Both the position numbers and the translations under genes were made by a program. Of a stretch of 64,000 bases of DNA, positions 1 through 9,430 are shown piece after piece. The notes below the pieces were generated by a model. That model saw only the letters and a program-made list of their open reading frames with translations, had not been told where the DNA came from and did not search any database. Source of the stretch: JAGQPD01 sp020426865 (GTDB taxonomy: Bacteria; Planctomycetota; Planctomycetia; Pirellulales; Pirellulaceae); assembly GCA_041399065.1 (NCBI GenBank), contig JAWKTN010000008.1, positions 372,001 through 436,000 of the forward strand. Reading direction: 5' to 3'. Numbering within the stretch: position 1 is the stretch's first letter; each line of letters opens with the position of its first letter.

Positions 1-206
1 GGATGCGTATAGATCGAATGGCCGTCGACGTAGGCCTCGCCCCAGGACGGGTTCAGTAGTGTCGCGATGATCCGCATAGTCGTCGTCTTACCGGCACCGT
101 TGGGACCAATAAATCCGAACAAGTCTCCCCTATCCAGCTGCAGCTCGATCCCTTTGATGGCGTAGGTATCGCCGTAGCGTTTCGTTAGGTCGTGTATTTC
201 AATCAC
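1..206 (-). CDS. ABC transporter ATP-binding protein, N-terminal part (cut by window edge)
   Basis: Only about the first 68 residues lie in the window. They form the start of an ABC ATPase: a short strand-rich lead, then a complete Walker A (GPNGAGKTT) followed by TMRIIATLLNPSWGEAYVDG, typical of the ABC-2 export type. The GTG start at 206 is preceded by GAGG at a good distance and overlaps the stop of the upstream membrane-protein gene by 8 bases (GTGATTGA), so the two are probably translated together. The natural inference is that this ATPase powers a transporter whose accessory or membrane partner is the preceding gene. The substrate cannot be told. Confidence 0.9.
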   Translation of the reverse strand, partial: MIEIHDLTKRYGDTYAIKGIELQLDRGDLFGFIGPNGAGKTTTMRIIATLLNPSWGEAYVDGHSIYTH

Positions 207-2460
207 CGCTGCCTCGTGGATGGTTGATGGGCAATAACAGTCGTACCACGGTCCAGTGTCGTTGTGGATCGGGTTGAAGTTCTTCACTACTGTCGACTAC
301 GCTGGCCGCCGGCGTGGCGACTCGACCGACAAGAATGGCGTGGTCCAGCTCGAGTTGTGAGCTCATGTCGAGGGCTCGATATTGTCGGTGGAGCAGCGAC
401 GTATATCCGCGTCCGCCAGCGGCGTTGTGAAACATCATCATTTCCATGATTCGGGGCACGTCCATGTTCTGTTGGTCCCAGGGCGTGCTCACTTGCGTGC
501 TGGACTTGCCCGTCTCGACAACTTTCTTGCGCGTGAGTTGCACGGCAATATTTTTGGCGGTCAATGAGCTGTCGACCAATCGGGATTCGCCGGGGGCTAA
601 ATCTCCCAGAGCATAGTACCAGCGTCCGAACATCAGCTGGCAGTTGTTCAGAGGGACTGGCAGGGGATTGACCACGGAGCCGGCGACGAGGCGATCGACC
701 TCCTGCAATTCGCCGCATTCGAGATTGCTGGATTGAGCCCACCAGATGCCATAGAATCCGCGGCTCGACCAATCCTGCAGCGGCAGGTCGTGCAGCTGAT
801 ACGACGGCGATTGCAGGCTCCCTTCGTTGACAACTTGGTAGATGGCGTCGTCTGCGATCAGCGACGATTCATTGTCAATTCCGCCGTACCCCGTTCCGGG
901 CAGGGCGAGCCACGTCAGGGCGTTTCCCGGTTGTCGGTCCGGGAGTTGGCCTCCGTCGGGGATCACGTCTGGGCTCGCAATCAGCTTCACATTCAAACGC
1001 CGGTTTGTTGGCACGAAGATGCTGGTCCAGTTACGACCGACGATCGTGCCTCCCGCGACATCAACGTCGACGAGATCCGCCTGGTTGACGTGTGTCACGT
1101 GCCCCTTCCAGCGGCTTGCCAAAGTCGAAATGCCGATGCAGGTGAGGAAGACGATCAACGGAAACGATATCCAAGTCCAATGCATGCGGTGGAAGAACTT
1201 GTCCAGCAGGAAATAGTCAGCCGGTCCGATAAGGAGTAAGTAAATAAACGCGATCGCCAGGACCAGCGAGAAGGGGATTGGCCGTACGTTTGGATAGCGA
1301 TCCAACGCCGCGCGCAACTGTCCACCCAAGTCGCGGTAACCCAGGTGCGTGACCTGGCCTTTGGTGCCGCTGGAGGAGTCCCCTCCTTCGCGGCCCAGCC
1401 CCAGGTCCAGCAAGTTCGCCACGAAGTGCCTTCGGCCATTCCAATCGTCCAGTGGAGATGCGTCGAGGTCGACCGCCACATAGAGGATCTGCCCCAGCCC
1501 TTCAGTGGCGTGGACGACGAGCGGTTGGTTCAGCGGATCATTCCCCTCGTATGCCAGGATGTTGCCACTCGCATCCGCCAGCACACTTGCCGATAGCGGA
1601 AGGGGAAATCCGGTGTTGCTGTCGACGTTCAGCGTAATTGGATAGTTCTCGCCGGCAAAAGATTCGATCCGGCCCGGATTGCGCATCGTCGTCACACGCT
1701 GGAATTGGCCGGGGGCGAAATCCTTCCATTGGCCCTCTGCACCTAGGACCGCTTCTCCCTGACTACCAACGCAAAAAATCAAGCAGCCACCGCGGCGCAC
1801 CCAATCTCTTAGTGCCGCGCGCTGCTCGTCGGTCACTCGATTGAGAAAGGTAAGATCACTGGTCGATAGCGAAATCACGTCACACGCGTCGTATCCGAGC
1901 CACTGCGTCGGCATTTGTGCGGCCTCTTCCACCTTGGCGACCGTCATCGCCTCGTGTGCTACACGACGACGCACTGCCAAGGCGTCCGCCAAGCCGATCG
2001 GTTTTCCCAGTTGAAGCAACACCTGTTGGCTCGATAATGTGCCACGCCCCAGTTCGTCGGTGTTCGGTTGCCAATCGGTAACGTCACCGTTGTCTGCCAC
2101 GAAGCGAACTTCCAACCAGGGTTGAACCGCCGCGACTCGTATCAACAGCGGTACCGATGCGGTCTGTCCCGCGCGGATTTCCACTCGAGACGCATCTGGG
2201 CGAAATGCCGCTTGCATGCCATCGCCATCGAGCGTAATCACCTGCAGCGTGCCGCTGGCATCGGATTCGGATTTCAGTTGCACGGTCATGGGGGTCCACT
2301 TGCCAGTCCGGAAAGCCCCCCCCAGACCGATTTTCACGCCGACGATCTCGACATCCGTTGCGGCGCGAGCATCGGCAATCGCCGTACGTGCGGGGGTGAT
2401 CGCCGGTACCAGAAACGGCAATAGAACGGTCAGGCCGATTGTTTTCAAATGACTCAACAT
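199..2460 (-). CDS. Secreted/membrane protein with amidotransferase-like fold segment, partner of ABC ATPase
   Basis: About 753 residues. It begins with a hydrophobic signal segment and has an extracytoplasmic beta-rich N-terminal part. A stretch around residues 190-235 (WLGYDACDVISLS, then RDWVRRGGCLIFC) resembles the class I glutamine-amidotransferase-like fold found in proteins accompanying ABC-2 exporters. Two transmembrane helices follow near residues 395-450 (SLVLAIAFIYLLLIGPADYF and FPLIVFLTCIGISTLA), then a C-terminal domain. I start at the ATG at 2460, which has GAGAG upstream, rather than the ATG six codons earlier, which has no ribosome site. Its stop overlaps the GTG of the ABC ATPase, implying one operon. 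Biochemical function is unknown; planctomycete gliding/export-type loci often show this pairing. Confidence 0.8.
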   Translation of the reverse strand: MLSHLKTIGLTVLLPFLVPAITPARTAIADARAATDVEIVGVKIGLGGAFRTGKWTPMTVQLKSESDASGTLQVITLDGDGMQAAFRPDASRVEIRAGQTASVPLLIRVAAVQPWLEVRFVADNGDVTDWQPNTDELGRGTLSSQQVLLQLGKPIGLADALAVRRRVAHEAMTVAKVEEAAQMPTQWLGYDACDVISLSTSDLTFLNRVTDEQRAALRDWVRRGGCLIFCVGSQGEAVLGAEGQWKDFAPGQFQRVTTMRNPGRIESFAGENYPITLNVDSNTGFPLPLSASVLADASGNILAYEGNDPLNQPLVVHATEGLGQILYVAVDLDASPLDDWNGRRHFVANLLDLGLGREGGDSSSGTKGQVTHLGYRDLGGQLRAALDRYPNVRPIPFSLVLAIAFIYLLLIGPADYFLLDKFFHRMHWTWISFPLIVFLTCIGISTLASRWKGHVTHVNQADLVDVDVAGGTIVGRNWTSIFVPTNRRLNVKLIASPDVIPDGGQLPDRQPGNALTWLALPGTGYGGIDNESSLIADDAIYQVVNEGSLQSPSYQLHDLPLQDWSSRGFYGIWWAQSSNLECGELQEVDRLVAGSVVNPLPVPLNNCQLMFGRWYYALGDLAPGESRLVDSSLTAKNIAVQLTRKKVVETGKSSTQVSTPWDQQNMDVPRIMEMMMFHNAAGGRGYTSLLHRQYRALDMSSQLELDHAILVGRVATPAASVVDSSEELQPDPQRHWTVVRLLLPINHPRGSGD

Positions 2461-2529
2461 CCGTCTCTCGCACCGCATCGTGAACTAGATTTCGTCGCCA
2501 TTACCATCCACTGCATTGCCGCGCAATCA

Positions 2530-2880
2530 CTACGGTTTCCCCTCATTGGGACAGACACAGATCAGTTGCAGGCAGCCGGGACAACCCGTCCCGTATTTTT
2601 TTAGCAAGGCTTCGGTAAGATCGACGCCGGCCACGTTGGCAATCGTGGCCAACCACGCCAGGCAGTCGGCGAATTCGCCCTGGCGTTCTTCCAGCGTGCC
2701 GTCGCGCAACGCCGCGGCCAGTTCCCCGATTTCCTCCATCAGCCACATGAACGTGCCATCGATTCCGCGCGCGAGATCCTTTTCGAAATACATGTCCCGG
2801 ATCAGCTGTTGGAATTGCCGTAACGAAAACTCGCTTGGTAGCGGCTTTACCGGGGGGGAACCGGGTTGCTGGTTGGTCAT
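2530..2880 (-). CDS. MazG-like nucleotide pyrophosphohydrolase with Cys-rich tail
   Basis: 116 residues of the all-alpha MazG/NTP-PPase fold. The metal-binding EExxE is visible at residues 49-53 (EEIGE) and the second acidic motif ExxD at 69-72 (EFAD). The family hydrolyses nucleoside triphosphates to monophosphate and pyrophosphate, usually as house-cleaning; the exact substrate here is unknown. Unusually, the C-terminus carries four cysteines (C100, C103, C108, C110) in CPGC and CVC, which could bind a metal. It lies between the ABC-partner gene and a radical SAM gene on the same strand, with a 73-base gap to the latter. Confidence 0.85.
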   Translation of the reverse strand: MTNQQPGSPPVKPLPSEFSLRQFQQLIRDMYFEKDLARGIDGTFMWLMEEIGELAAALRDGTLEERQGEFADCLAWLATIANVAGVDLTEALLKKYGTGCPGCLQLICVCPNEGKP

Positions 2881-2953
2881 GGGGCGGAGTCCTGTCAGAT
2901 ACGAATTTTCTAAAATAGCACATTGGGGAAAGCAATTGCGGGCGGCACGATTC

Positions 2954-4792
2954 CTATATGGCTTCGGCCATGGCGTCTAGCTGCACGACCGATCGGGACT
3001 GTTCCTTTTCAAGGAAGGGTCGGCCGTACTTGACATTGAGATGGTCCCATGGCAAACGGTGCGAAATGTCGTACGGCTCATGTAACTGCCGATCGACGTC
3101 GATACCGCATTCTGCCAAGGCGTTCCACCAGCGATCGGCATCGAGATGTTCATGCCAGCTGTCGAGTCGAGCGCCGCGGCGCCATGCCAGTTCAATGGCA
3201 GCGGCCGTCCGCCGATCTCCACGACTGAGGATTCCCTCCAGTAAGCTTGTGTCGATTCCGTGGCACTTAATGTTGACATTGCGAATCGTGCGGCGACCCC
3301 AGAGGTACTTGTGTGCCCATGCGAAATACTCGCGACGTTGCATACCATTCCACTGATACGGCGTATGGGCCTTGGGGACGAAGTTGGACACGCTGGCCGT
3401 GACTTTCGCGTATCTCCCCCGTTCCTCTTTGCCGATCTTGGCGATTGTTTCCGCCATTTCGACAATGCCGTCCAGGTCGGCCGGGCGTTCGCCCGGTAAG
3501 CCACAGAGGAAATAGAGCTTCACACTGTCGAACCCATTGCGAAACGCCTGCCGGCATCCTTCGTAGAGGTCCTCATTCTTGATCTTCTTGCGGATTTGCT
3601 CCCGCATGTCGTCGCGGGCCACCTCGGGGGCCAATGTCAAACTGTTACGTCGGTCGGTACCCAGCAGTTCGGCAATCGAACGCAATTGTTCGTTGACACG
3701 CAGGCTGGGGACGGAAATGTTGACATTCAGCGGCCGAAAGACTTCCTTCAATCGTAAGATCAATTCTTCGAAGTACGGATAGTCGCTACTGGAAAGGGAA
3801 AGGATCGAGATCTCGTTGAAGCCACTGTTGTGGTAACTCTCCAACGCCGCTTGGACGATTGTCTCGACCGATCGGACACGTAACGGTCGCTTGATCACTG
3901 TACTCTGACAAAATCGGCACTGCCAGGGACAGCCCCGCATGATTTCAATCGCAATCCGGTCGTGCACGCACTCGACGAAGGGAACGAGCGGGCGAATGGG
4001 TAGCGGAATCGATTCGAGATCGGAAATCACCGAAGGTTCGATCGTTTCCGGTACGTCCTGCCGTGTGCGACTGAGGGAGGCAAAGCGATTGTCAACGTAC
4101 ACCGGTTCGTAAAACCGGGGAACGTAGCAATAGGGCAATTGCCGAGCCAATGTCGCCAGGGCCTCCTCGCGCTGCCGCTGTCCCGCAACGCCGTCGAACA
4201 AACCGGTCGTGTTGGCGATTTGTTGTTTCAGTTGCAGCCACAAGTCGCAGATCGCCGGCAGGCTGGGTTCGCCATCGCCGGTGACAAACGCATCAATAAA
4301 TGGCGCCATGGGTTCGGGGTTTTGGGCACAGGGGCCACCCCCAAGTACCAGCGGGTCCCGCATTGTGCGGTCCGCGGCGTGCAAGGCAACTTGCCCGAGA
4401 TCAAGAATGGTCAGGACGTTCGTCGCACAGATTTCATACTGGAGCGTGATGCCGAGAACGTCGAATTCGCAGAGCGGTGTGAATGATTCCAGCCCGTACA
4501 ACGGCAAGTTGTGTTGGCGCAATTGCTGTTCCATGTCCGACCAGGGTGCGTAGACCCGCTCGCAACACCAGTCCGCGCGCTCGTTCATCATCGTATACAG
4601 GACCTGCATCCCGTGATGGCTCATGCCGATCGTGTACGTATCGGGAAATGCCATGCAGAGCCGTCCCTTGACGGAGTCGGCGTGCTTATGCACCGCGTTA
4701 AGTTCGCTCCCCAGGTATTGAGCCGCGCCTTGAACATGGGGCAGGACATGCCGCACCAAGAATCGCTTAAGATCCGCACCTCGCATGGTCAT
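2954..4792 (-). CDS. B12-binding-domain radical SAM protein (TIGR03960-like)
   Basis: 612 residues. The N-terminal 190 residues look like a cobalamin-binding-type Rossmann region (MAFPDTYTIGMSHHGMQVLY, then VLGGGPCAQNPEP and TGDGE). The radical SAM core follows with its 4Fe-4S motif CPWQCRFC (Cys288, Cys292, Cys295). Features such as LTLAPEVARDDMREQIRKKI and GLPGERPADLDGI match the TIGR03960 family, of which the substrate is unknown; in many bacteria it is fused or next to a DUF2344 protein, which I do not see here. ATGs at 4792 and 4786 are both possible starts. Expected to be cytoplasmic and oxygen sensitive. Confidence 0.88.
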   Translation of the reverse strand: MTMRGADLKRFLVRHVLPHVQGAAQYLGSELNAVHKHADSVKGRLCMAFPDTYTIGMSHHGMQVLYTMMNERADWCCERVYAPWSDMEQQLRQHNLPLYGLESFTPLCEFDVLGITLQYEICATNVLTILDLGQVALHAADRTMRDPLVLGGGPCAQNPEPMAPFIDAFVTGDGEPSLPAICDLWLQLKQQIANTTGLFDGVAGQRQREEALATLARQLPYCYVPRFYEPVYVDNRFASLSRTRQDVPETIEPSVISDLESIPLPIRPLVPFVECVHDRIAIEIMRGCPWQCRFCQSTVIKRPLRVRSVETIVQAALESYHNSGFNEISILSLSSSDYPYFEELILRLKEVFRPLNVNISVPSLRVNEQLRSIAELLGTDRRNSLTLAPEVARDDMREQIRKKIKNEDLYEGCRQAFRNGFDSVKLYFLCGLPGERPADLDGIVEMAETIAKIGKEERGRYAKVTASVSNFVPKAHTPYQWNGMQRREYFAWAHKYLWGRRTIRNVNIKCHGIDTSLLEGILSRGDRRTAAAIELAWRRGARLDSWHEHLDADRWWNALAECGIDVDRQLHEPYDISHRLPWDHLNVKYGRPFLEKEQSRSVVQLDAMAEAI

Positions 4793-5090
4793 TCCTCGTC
4801 AGGCTCCGATATGGGTTGAGACTGCATAATCTAACGGTTTTCGTCTCCCGTGGATACCTATTCTGCATCGTTAGCACCACCATAGCCGGTGCTTACTCCC
4901 CGACGATACCACGCCAACCCAATAGACCCGTTGGGGGCGACTGAGTAACATCATGAAATTGGTAGGTCGAATCCACTCCCGTTGCGGAGCTTGTTTGCGA
5001 AGTCCGTGCCATCATGGGCCGCAATCAGGTGCGGCCGGAGCGATGGTTGGTCCATCGATGGTTAATATGACTGGGGACGATAGCGGAATC
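4793..5090. other. Intergenic region between divergent genes
   Basis: About 300 bases separate the radical SAM gene (leftward) from the Rieske gene (rightward), so promoters for both should lie here. An open frame runs into the Rieske gene from 4953, but its translation (Cys- and Gly-rich, no family match) does not look like protein. I see no RNA gene or repeat. Confidence 0.5.
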
Positions 5091-5417
5091 ATGGCGGAAT
5101 ATACGACAATTGCGGAAGTTGGCAGCATTGCCGAGGGAAAATCGGCGGTGTTCAAGGTCCAAGGGCGGATGATCGCCGTATTTAACGTCGGCGGCCAGTA
5201 CCACGCCATCGACGACTTTTGCCCGCACATGGGGGCTTCGCTGGCCGAGGGACACGTCGAGGAAGACACCGTCACCTGTCCCTGGCATGCGTGGCGATTC
5301 CGTGTCACAGATGGTACCTGGTGCGACAACCCGCGGATCAAGATCGATGCCTTTCCTGTCCGCCTCGAAGGCAATCAGATTCAGGTTCTGGTGGAAGAGA
5401 AGCCACCCCTTCCCTAA
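5091..5417 (+). CDS. Rieske 2Fe-2S ferredoxin-like protein
   Basis: 108 residues making up a single Rieske domain. The cluster ligands are clear: Cys44-Pro-His46 (FCPHMGASL) and Cys63-x2-His66 (CPWHAWRF). Size and sequence resemble the NirD/dioxygenase-ferredoxin type, a soluble one-electron carrier that serves an oxygenase or reductase. No oxygenase or reductase gene is adjacent, so the partner is unknown. The frame is open from 4953, but family length fits the ATG at 5091 (MAEYTTIAEVG), preceded by a weak purine stretch GCGGAA. Confidence 0.9.
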   Translation: MAEYTTIAEVGSIAEGKSAVFKVQGRMIAVFNVGGQYHAIDDFCPHMGASLAEGHVEEDTVTCPWHAWRFRVTDGTWCDNPRIKIDAFPVRLEGNQIQVLVEEKPPLP

Positions 5418-5671
5418 GACGTCATCCGGTCTAAGGGCCTTCGCAACTGGGGGATTGGACGCCCCAATGGCCCCCTGTTCCAAACCCGCGACCACCATTG
5501 CCCCGGCGTGATGGGTTGTATAGAGTTACTAGGATCGTATGCGACGGTACCGTAGCGGAGGAGCCAAATCGGGGTGCCATGATTGGTTTTTGTACCTGTT
5601 TCGCCAGTTCCGCGTCCTGAGCAACGCAGCAAACCACGCGAAAAAACACTCGCCCAGAATCGACTTGCCGG

Positions 5672-6727
5672 ATGCCCTACCGAATCTTCGTTGCACTGCT
5701 GACCGGTTTGCTTGTAGGTGGAATTCCTCTCTCCAATGGCACTTCGTCCCACGCGGCCGATAAGAAGAGTGAAAGTAAGAAGTCTGATAGCGGCCAGTCT
5801 GATAGCGGCCAGTCAAGCAAGAAGGGGCAGAACGGCAGGAAGGATGCTGCGGACGATTCCGCGCTGGACCCGCCGCGGGATTTGACCGCCGAAGAATTGT
5901 TGGCGAAGTATCGGAAGTCGAAGAATTTTCGCAACGGCGATCAGATCGCCCGGATCGAGTCGGATGCGATTGTCGAGAGCAGCGGTCTGGCAGTCTCGCG
6001 TCATTCGGATGACGTTTTATGGACACATAACGATTCGGGGGACAAGCCGCGATTGTTTGCCTTCGATCGTGCGGGGCGCCATTTGGGTGAATTGAATGTC
6101 AACGGAGTCCGGCGCGCTATCGACTGGGAAGACATCGCCGCGTTTGAACTGGACGATAAGCCGTGGCTACTAATCGCCGATGTCGGTGACAACTCCAGCT
6201 CCCGGGAGTACTCGTTGCTCTACTTGTGTGTCGAGCCGAAAGAGGCCAATGGCAGCGTCGATGTCGATCAAACTGTTCGCTTCGCGTATGATAATGGGCC
6301 GCACGATTGCGAAGCAGTCGCCTTCGATACGACCAGTCGCTCGATTATGTTCATTTCAAAATCGTGGCAACCTTGGTGCGAAGTCTATGTCCTGCCATTG
6401 CCGGACAAATCCGAAGAAGGGATCGTCACAGCAAGACAGATCGCCCGGTTACCCATCCCCGGCGTGACGGCCGGTGATATTTCTCCCGATGGCCAGCGTC
6501 TCATTCTGTTGTCCTATGGCAAGGGTTATGAGTTTGTGCGCGAGAAAGATGAGAATTGGGCAGAGACGTTGAGTCGGCCCGGTACGATCGTCGAGCTTCC
6601 GGTTCGAAAGCAAGGTGAGGCAATTTGCTACGACCGGCAGGGCAAATCATTGTATTTGACCAGCGAACGCCGCCCGTCGCCACTTTTTTTCATTCCCGGT
6701 ATCGACTCGGAAACGAATAAACACTGA
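5672..6727 (+). CDS. Secreted beta-propeller-like protein of unknown function
   Basis: 351 residues. A signal peptide (IFVALLTGLLVGGIPLS) precedes a Lys/Ser/Asp-rich low-complexity stretch encoded partly by a tandem 15-base repeat (SDSGQSDSGQS). The folded part begins near residue 90 and shows repeated blade-like strands (SSGLAVSRHSDDVLWTHNDS, WLLIADVGDN, GVTAGDISPDGQRLILLSYG, EAICYDRQGKSLYLTSE), like extracellular propellers that read WTHNDSG. Probable exported or periplasmic protein; no catalytic motif is apparent. It ends 13 bases before the CYTH gene, suggesting co-transcription. Confidence 0.8.
   Translation: MPYRIFVALLTGLLVGGIPLSNGTSSHAADKKSESKKSDSGQSDSGQSSKKGQNGRKDAADDSALDPPRDLTAEELLAKYRKSKNFRNGDQIARIESDAIVESSGLAVSRHSDDVLWTHNDSGDKPRLFAFDRAGRHLGELNVNGVRRAIDWEDIAAFELDDKPWLLIADVGDNSSSREYSLLYLCVEPKEANGSVDVDQTVRFAYDNGPHDCEAVAFDTTSRSIMFISKSWQPWCEVYVLPLPDKSEEGIVTARQIARLPIPGVTAGDISPDGQRLILLSYGKGYEFVREKDENWAETLSRPGTIVELPVRKQGEAICYDRQGKSLYLTSERRPSPLFFIPGIDSETNKH
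5781..5814 (+). repeat. Tandem 15-bp repeat inside the propeller-like gene
   Basis: The unit AGTCTGATAGCGGCC occurs twice perfectly (5781-5795, 5796-5810) with a third partial copy of four bases. It is in frame and encodes the SDSGQ repeat in the low-complexity linker. Confidence 0.9.
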
Positions 6728-6740
6728 CTCGCTCTGCAAA

Positions 6741-7286
6741 ATGAAGTTCGAAGTTGAATGCAAGTTTGCTGTGCCCGATGTCGACCAATTCATCACCTTC
6801 GCGGCAAAGCATGATGTTGTCTTTGGCGAGCCGGTTCGGCATGTCGATCAATACCTCGCTCACCCCAGTCGCGACTTCTCAGTAACCGACGAGGCCCTGC
6901 GAATCCGCCAGGTTGGACAGCACGCTGTTGTTACGTACAAAGGTCCGCGAGTTGACGCGACAACAAAGACCCGACGGGAGCTTGAAGTGTCCCTGGCCGG
7001 CGGTACGACCGATGACGTGTTGGCCATCTTCATTGCGTTGGGATTCAAGCCGGTGGCGGAAGTCTGTAAACGCCGCCGATCGGCGCGGATTCTCCTCCCT
7101 TCGCGGGAAATCCATGTGGACCTGGATGAGGTAGAGAAAGTAGGCACCTATGTCGAACTGGAATGCCTCGCCGATTCGGACGACGTGGACGGTGCCCGTC
7201 AAGCAGTCATGGACCTGGCCGATCAATGGAAACTGGGAACGGGCGAACGCCGAAGCTATCTGGAACTACTATTGCTCTTGCCTTGA
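6741..7286 (+). CDS. CYTH-domain protein, class IV adenylate cyclase type (CyaB-like)
   Basis: 181 residues covering one CYTH (triphosphate tunnel) domain. The hallmark ExExK is at the N-terminus (Glu4, Glu6, Lys8 in FEVECK), followed by the basic/acidic strands expected of the tunnel (ALRIRQ, VTYKGPR, RRELEV, RRSARILL, EIHVDLDEVEKVGTYVELE). Relatives of this length are annotated as class IV adenylate cyclases; others in the fold act on thiamine triphosphate or inorganic triphosphate, so cyclase activity is unproven. It directly follows the propeller-like gene. Confidence 0.88.
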   Translation: MKFEVECKFAVPDVDQFITFAAKHDVVFGEPVRHVDQYLAHPSRDFSVTDEALRIRQVGQHAVVTYKGPRVDATTKTRRELEVSLAGGTTDDVLAIFIALGFKPVAEVCKRRRSARILLPSREIHVDLDEVEKVGTYVELECLADSDDVDGARQAVMDLADQWKLGTGERRSYLELLLLLP

Positions 7287-7406
7287 GATCCAGGGAACCC
7301 TACGCTTTTGTCCCCCTGCCGATTTGACACGGCGATGGGAACAGCACCATAATGTGGAAGTTGTCGTTCGGAAATCCTCCAGTACGAATACGAAGGAGAA
7401 GACAAA

Positions 7407-7874
7407 ATGAAGCGTTTCGGTACCTTGTCCGTTGTTGGTTTGATGCTGATGGTGGGGTCGCTTGTGGCTAAGGAAGCCGGCGACGCAGACCAGCTGAAGG
7501 ACATCAAATGTCCTGTTTCCGGCAAAGACATCAATGCGGAAGCCTGCAAAGAATTCCACGAAGGAAAGGTCTATTTTTGCTGCAACAACTGTGCGGCAGC
7601 ATTTGAGAAGGACAGCGACAAGTTCGCTACTAAGGCCAACTACCAGCTCTTTGCCACCAAACAATTCGAACAAAAAGCCTGCCCGATGAGTGGCAAGCCG
7701 GTCAATGACGAAGTGGTCGCCGAGGTGGGCAAGGTCAAGGTGAAGCTTTGCTGCGAAGGTTGCCAAGGTAAGGTGAACGACGCCGACGATGCCGGGAAGC
7801 TGGAATTGACGTTCAGCGAAAAGGCTTTTGAAAACGGTTTCGCGAAAGTCGAGAAAAAGGAAGAGAAGAAATAG
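7407..7874 (+). CDS. Small secreted protein with two TRASH/YHS-like Cys modules
   Basis: 155 residues with a signal peptide (MKRFGTLSVVGLMLMVGSLVA). Two similar metal-binding-like modules follow: CPVSGKDIN with FCCNNC, then CPMSGKPVN with LCCEGC. This spacing resembles TRASH/YHS domains, proposed to bind transition metals such as copper. The C-terminus is a charged Lys/Glu tail. The start is firm: AAGGAGA sits just upstream of the ATG. A terminator-like hairpin follows the gene. Metal specificity is not readable from sequence. Confidence 0.87.
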   Translation: MKRFGTLSVVGLMLMVGSLVAKEAGDADQLKDIKCPVSGKDINAEACKEFHEGKVYFCCNNCAAAFEKDSDKFATKANYQLFATKQFEQKACPMSGKPVNDEVVAEVGKVKVKLCCEGCQGKVNDADDAGKLELTFSEKAFENGFAKVEKKEEKK

Positions 7875-7916
7875 CGTGTGAGTTGCGAGCTTCGCCTCGC
7901 CGCTTTCTGATCCGCC

Positions 7917-7952
7917 AACGGCCAGCGGCAATTGTTTTTGTCGCTGGCCGTT
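7917..7952 (+). terminator. Hairpin terminator after the Cys-module gene
   Basis: A perfect 11-bp stem (AACGGCCAGCG at 7917-7927 with CGCTGGCCGTT at 7942-7952) encloses a 14-base loop containing five Ts. It begins 42 bases after the stop codon. There is no long T-run after the stem, so efficiency is uncertain. Confidence 0.65.
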
Positions 7953-8079
7953 CTTGTTGGCGAACGCGACGCTAGCACCGCAGCATAATTGGTCTGTACT
8001 TGATCGGGTCGGTTTTGCGATACTCTCATTAACAGTGAGGGACCACTGCCAGGTGACCGCCAGCACAGGAAGTGCAAGC

Positions 8080-9306
8080 ATGAAGATTTTTTTTTCCGTA
8101 GGTGAGCCCAGCGGGGATTTGCACGGCGCGAATTTGATAGGGGAGCTGCGAAAGCGGGTCGACGGCGTCACGTGCGTTGGATACGGTGGACCGCGGATGG
8201 CGGCAGCTGGGTGTCAGCTGCACGAAGACCTTACGGAACTGGCTGTGATGTGGGTGTCGCGGGTGCTTTTGAACCTGCATCATTTTCTGCGATTGATCTT
8301 TCGCGCTGATCGATATTTTCGCGACCAGCGTCCCGATGCGGTGGTGTTGATTGATTACCCAGGGTTGAACTGGTGGATCGCCCGACGGGCGAAGGCCCGG
8401 GGAATTCCGGTGATTTACTACGGAACGCCACAGCTTTGGGCGTGGGCACCGTGGCGGATCAAGAAGATGCAGCGATATGTCGACCATATACTGTGCAAGT
8501 TGCCATTTGAAGAAGACTGGTTTCGCCAGCGGGGATGTGCGGCACACTATGTCGGTCATCCCTACTTTGACGAGTTGAATACCCGCGCGGTGGATCGCGC
8601 GCTGGTGGCCCATTATCAGCATCAGACAGGGCCGCTGGTGACCATCCTGCCAGGCTCGCGGACTCAGGAAGTGATCGACAACCTTCCTGATTTTCTCCGA
8701 GCCGCTTCGAGTATCCGACGTGAGTTGCCGCAGTGTCGCTTTGTGATCGCTTGTTTCAATGAAGCGCAGGCGCGCATTGCCCGTCAGATGGTGTTGATGG
8801 AGCGAATGGACTGTGAGGTTCGCTTCGGTGCGACCCCCGAATTGATCGAGGCGGCGACGGCATGCCTGGCCTGCTCCGGCTCGGTTTCACTGGAATTGTT
8901 GTACTTAGCCAAGCCGGCGGTGATTTCGTATCGCGTCAGTCATGCTGCGTATTGGTTGCAGTCGAAATTGAGAAACGTGCGTTACATTACGCTGGTGAAC
9001 TTGCTAGCTACGCCCGATGCCTTTGTAGGGGCTTCCGAGGCCTATGATCCTGACGAGCCGAACGGTGTGCAAGTGCCGTTTCCGGAATATCTCAGTTGCG
9101 ACGATAAATCGGCACAGATGGCGGGACAGTTGGTGAACTATTTGTGCGACAATCAGGTGCGATCGAAGAAGATTGAGGAGCTCGAACAACTCAAGGGGAT
9201 GTACGCCCAAACGGGCGCATCGCTACGAGCGGCCGAGCGTATCTGCGACATTCTGGGGGTGGCTGCCGGAAAGATTTCGACAAATCGGGTTGCCAAAGCC
9301 GCGTAA
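8080..9306 (+). CDS. lpxB: Lipid-A-disaccharide synthase
   Basis: 408 residues, the normal length for LpxB. It transfers 2,3-diacylglucosamine-1-phosphate from the UDP-linked donor to lipid X to give the lipid A disaccharide at the inner membrane. Family signatures: KIFFSVGEPSGDLHGANL at the N-terminus, VGYGGPRM, LIDYPGLNWW, YYGTPQLWAWAPWR, LPGSRTQEV, and ACSGSVSLELL near the C-terminal donor site. The frame opens upstream at 7954, but AGGAAG and the family N-terminus place the start at 8080. It is evidence that this organism makes lipid A. Confidence 0.95.
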   Translation: MKIFFSVGEPSGDLHGANLIGELRKRVDGVTCVGYGGPRMAAAGCQLHEDLTELAVMWVSRVLLNLHHFLRLIFRADRYFRDQRPDAVVLIDYPGLNWWIARRAKARGIPVIYYGTPQLWAWAPWRIKKMQRYVDHILCKLPFEEDWFRQRGCAAHYVGHPYFDELNTRAVDRALVAHYQHQTGPLVTILPGSRTQEVIDNLPDFLRAASSIRRELPQCRFVIACFNEAQARIARQMVLMERMDCEVRFGATPELIEAATACLACSGSVSLELLYLAKPAVISYRVSHAAYWLQSKLRNVRYITLVNLLATPDAFVGASEAYDPDEPNGVQVPFPEYLSCDDKSAQMAGQLVNYLCDNQVRSKKIEELEQLKGMYAQTGASLRAAERICDILGVAAGKISTNRVAKAA

Positions 9307-9430
9307 GGTCATGGACAATCCAAACGGTTTACGTGTAAGGTTTAGGCATGGCCGAACGCGTATCGCTGCGAACGTATCGCTGGAAGTCCGTTGAGCGATT
9401 GCCAACGCCGACATCACTTTGAAGAAGATC

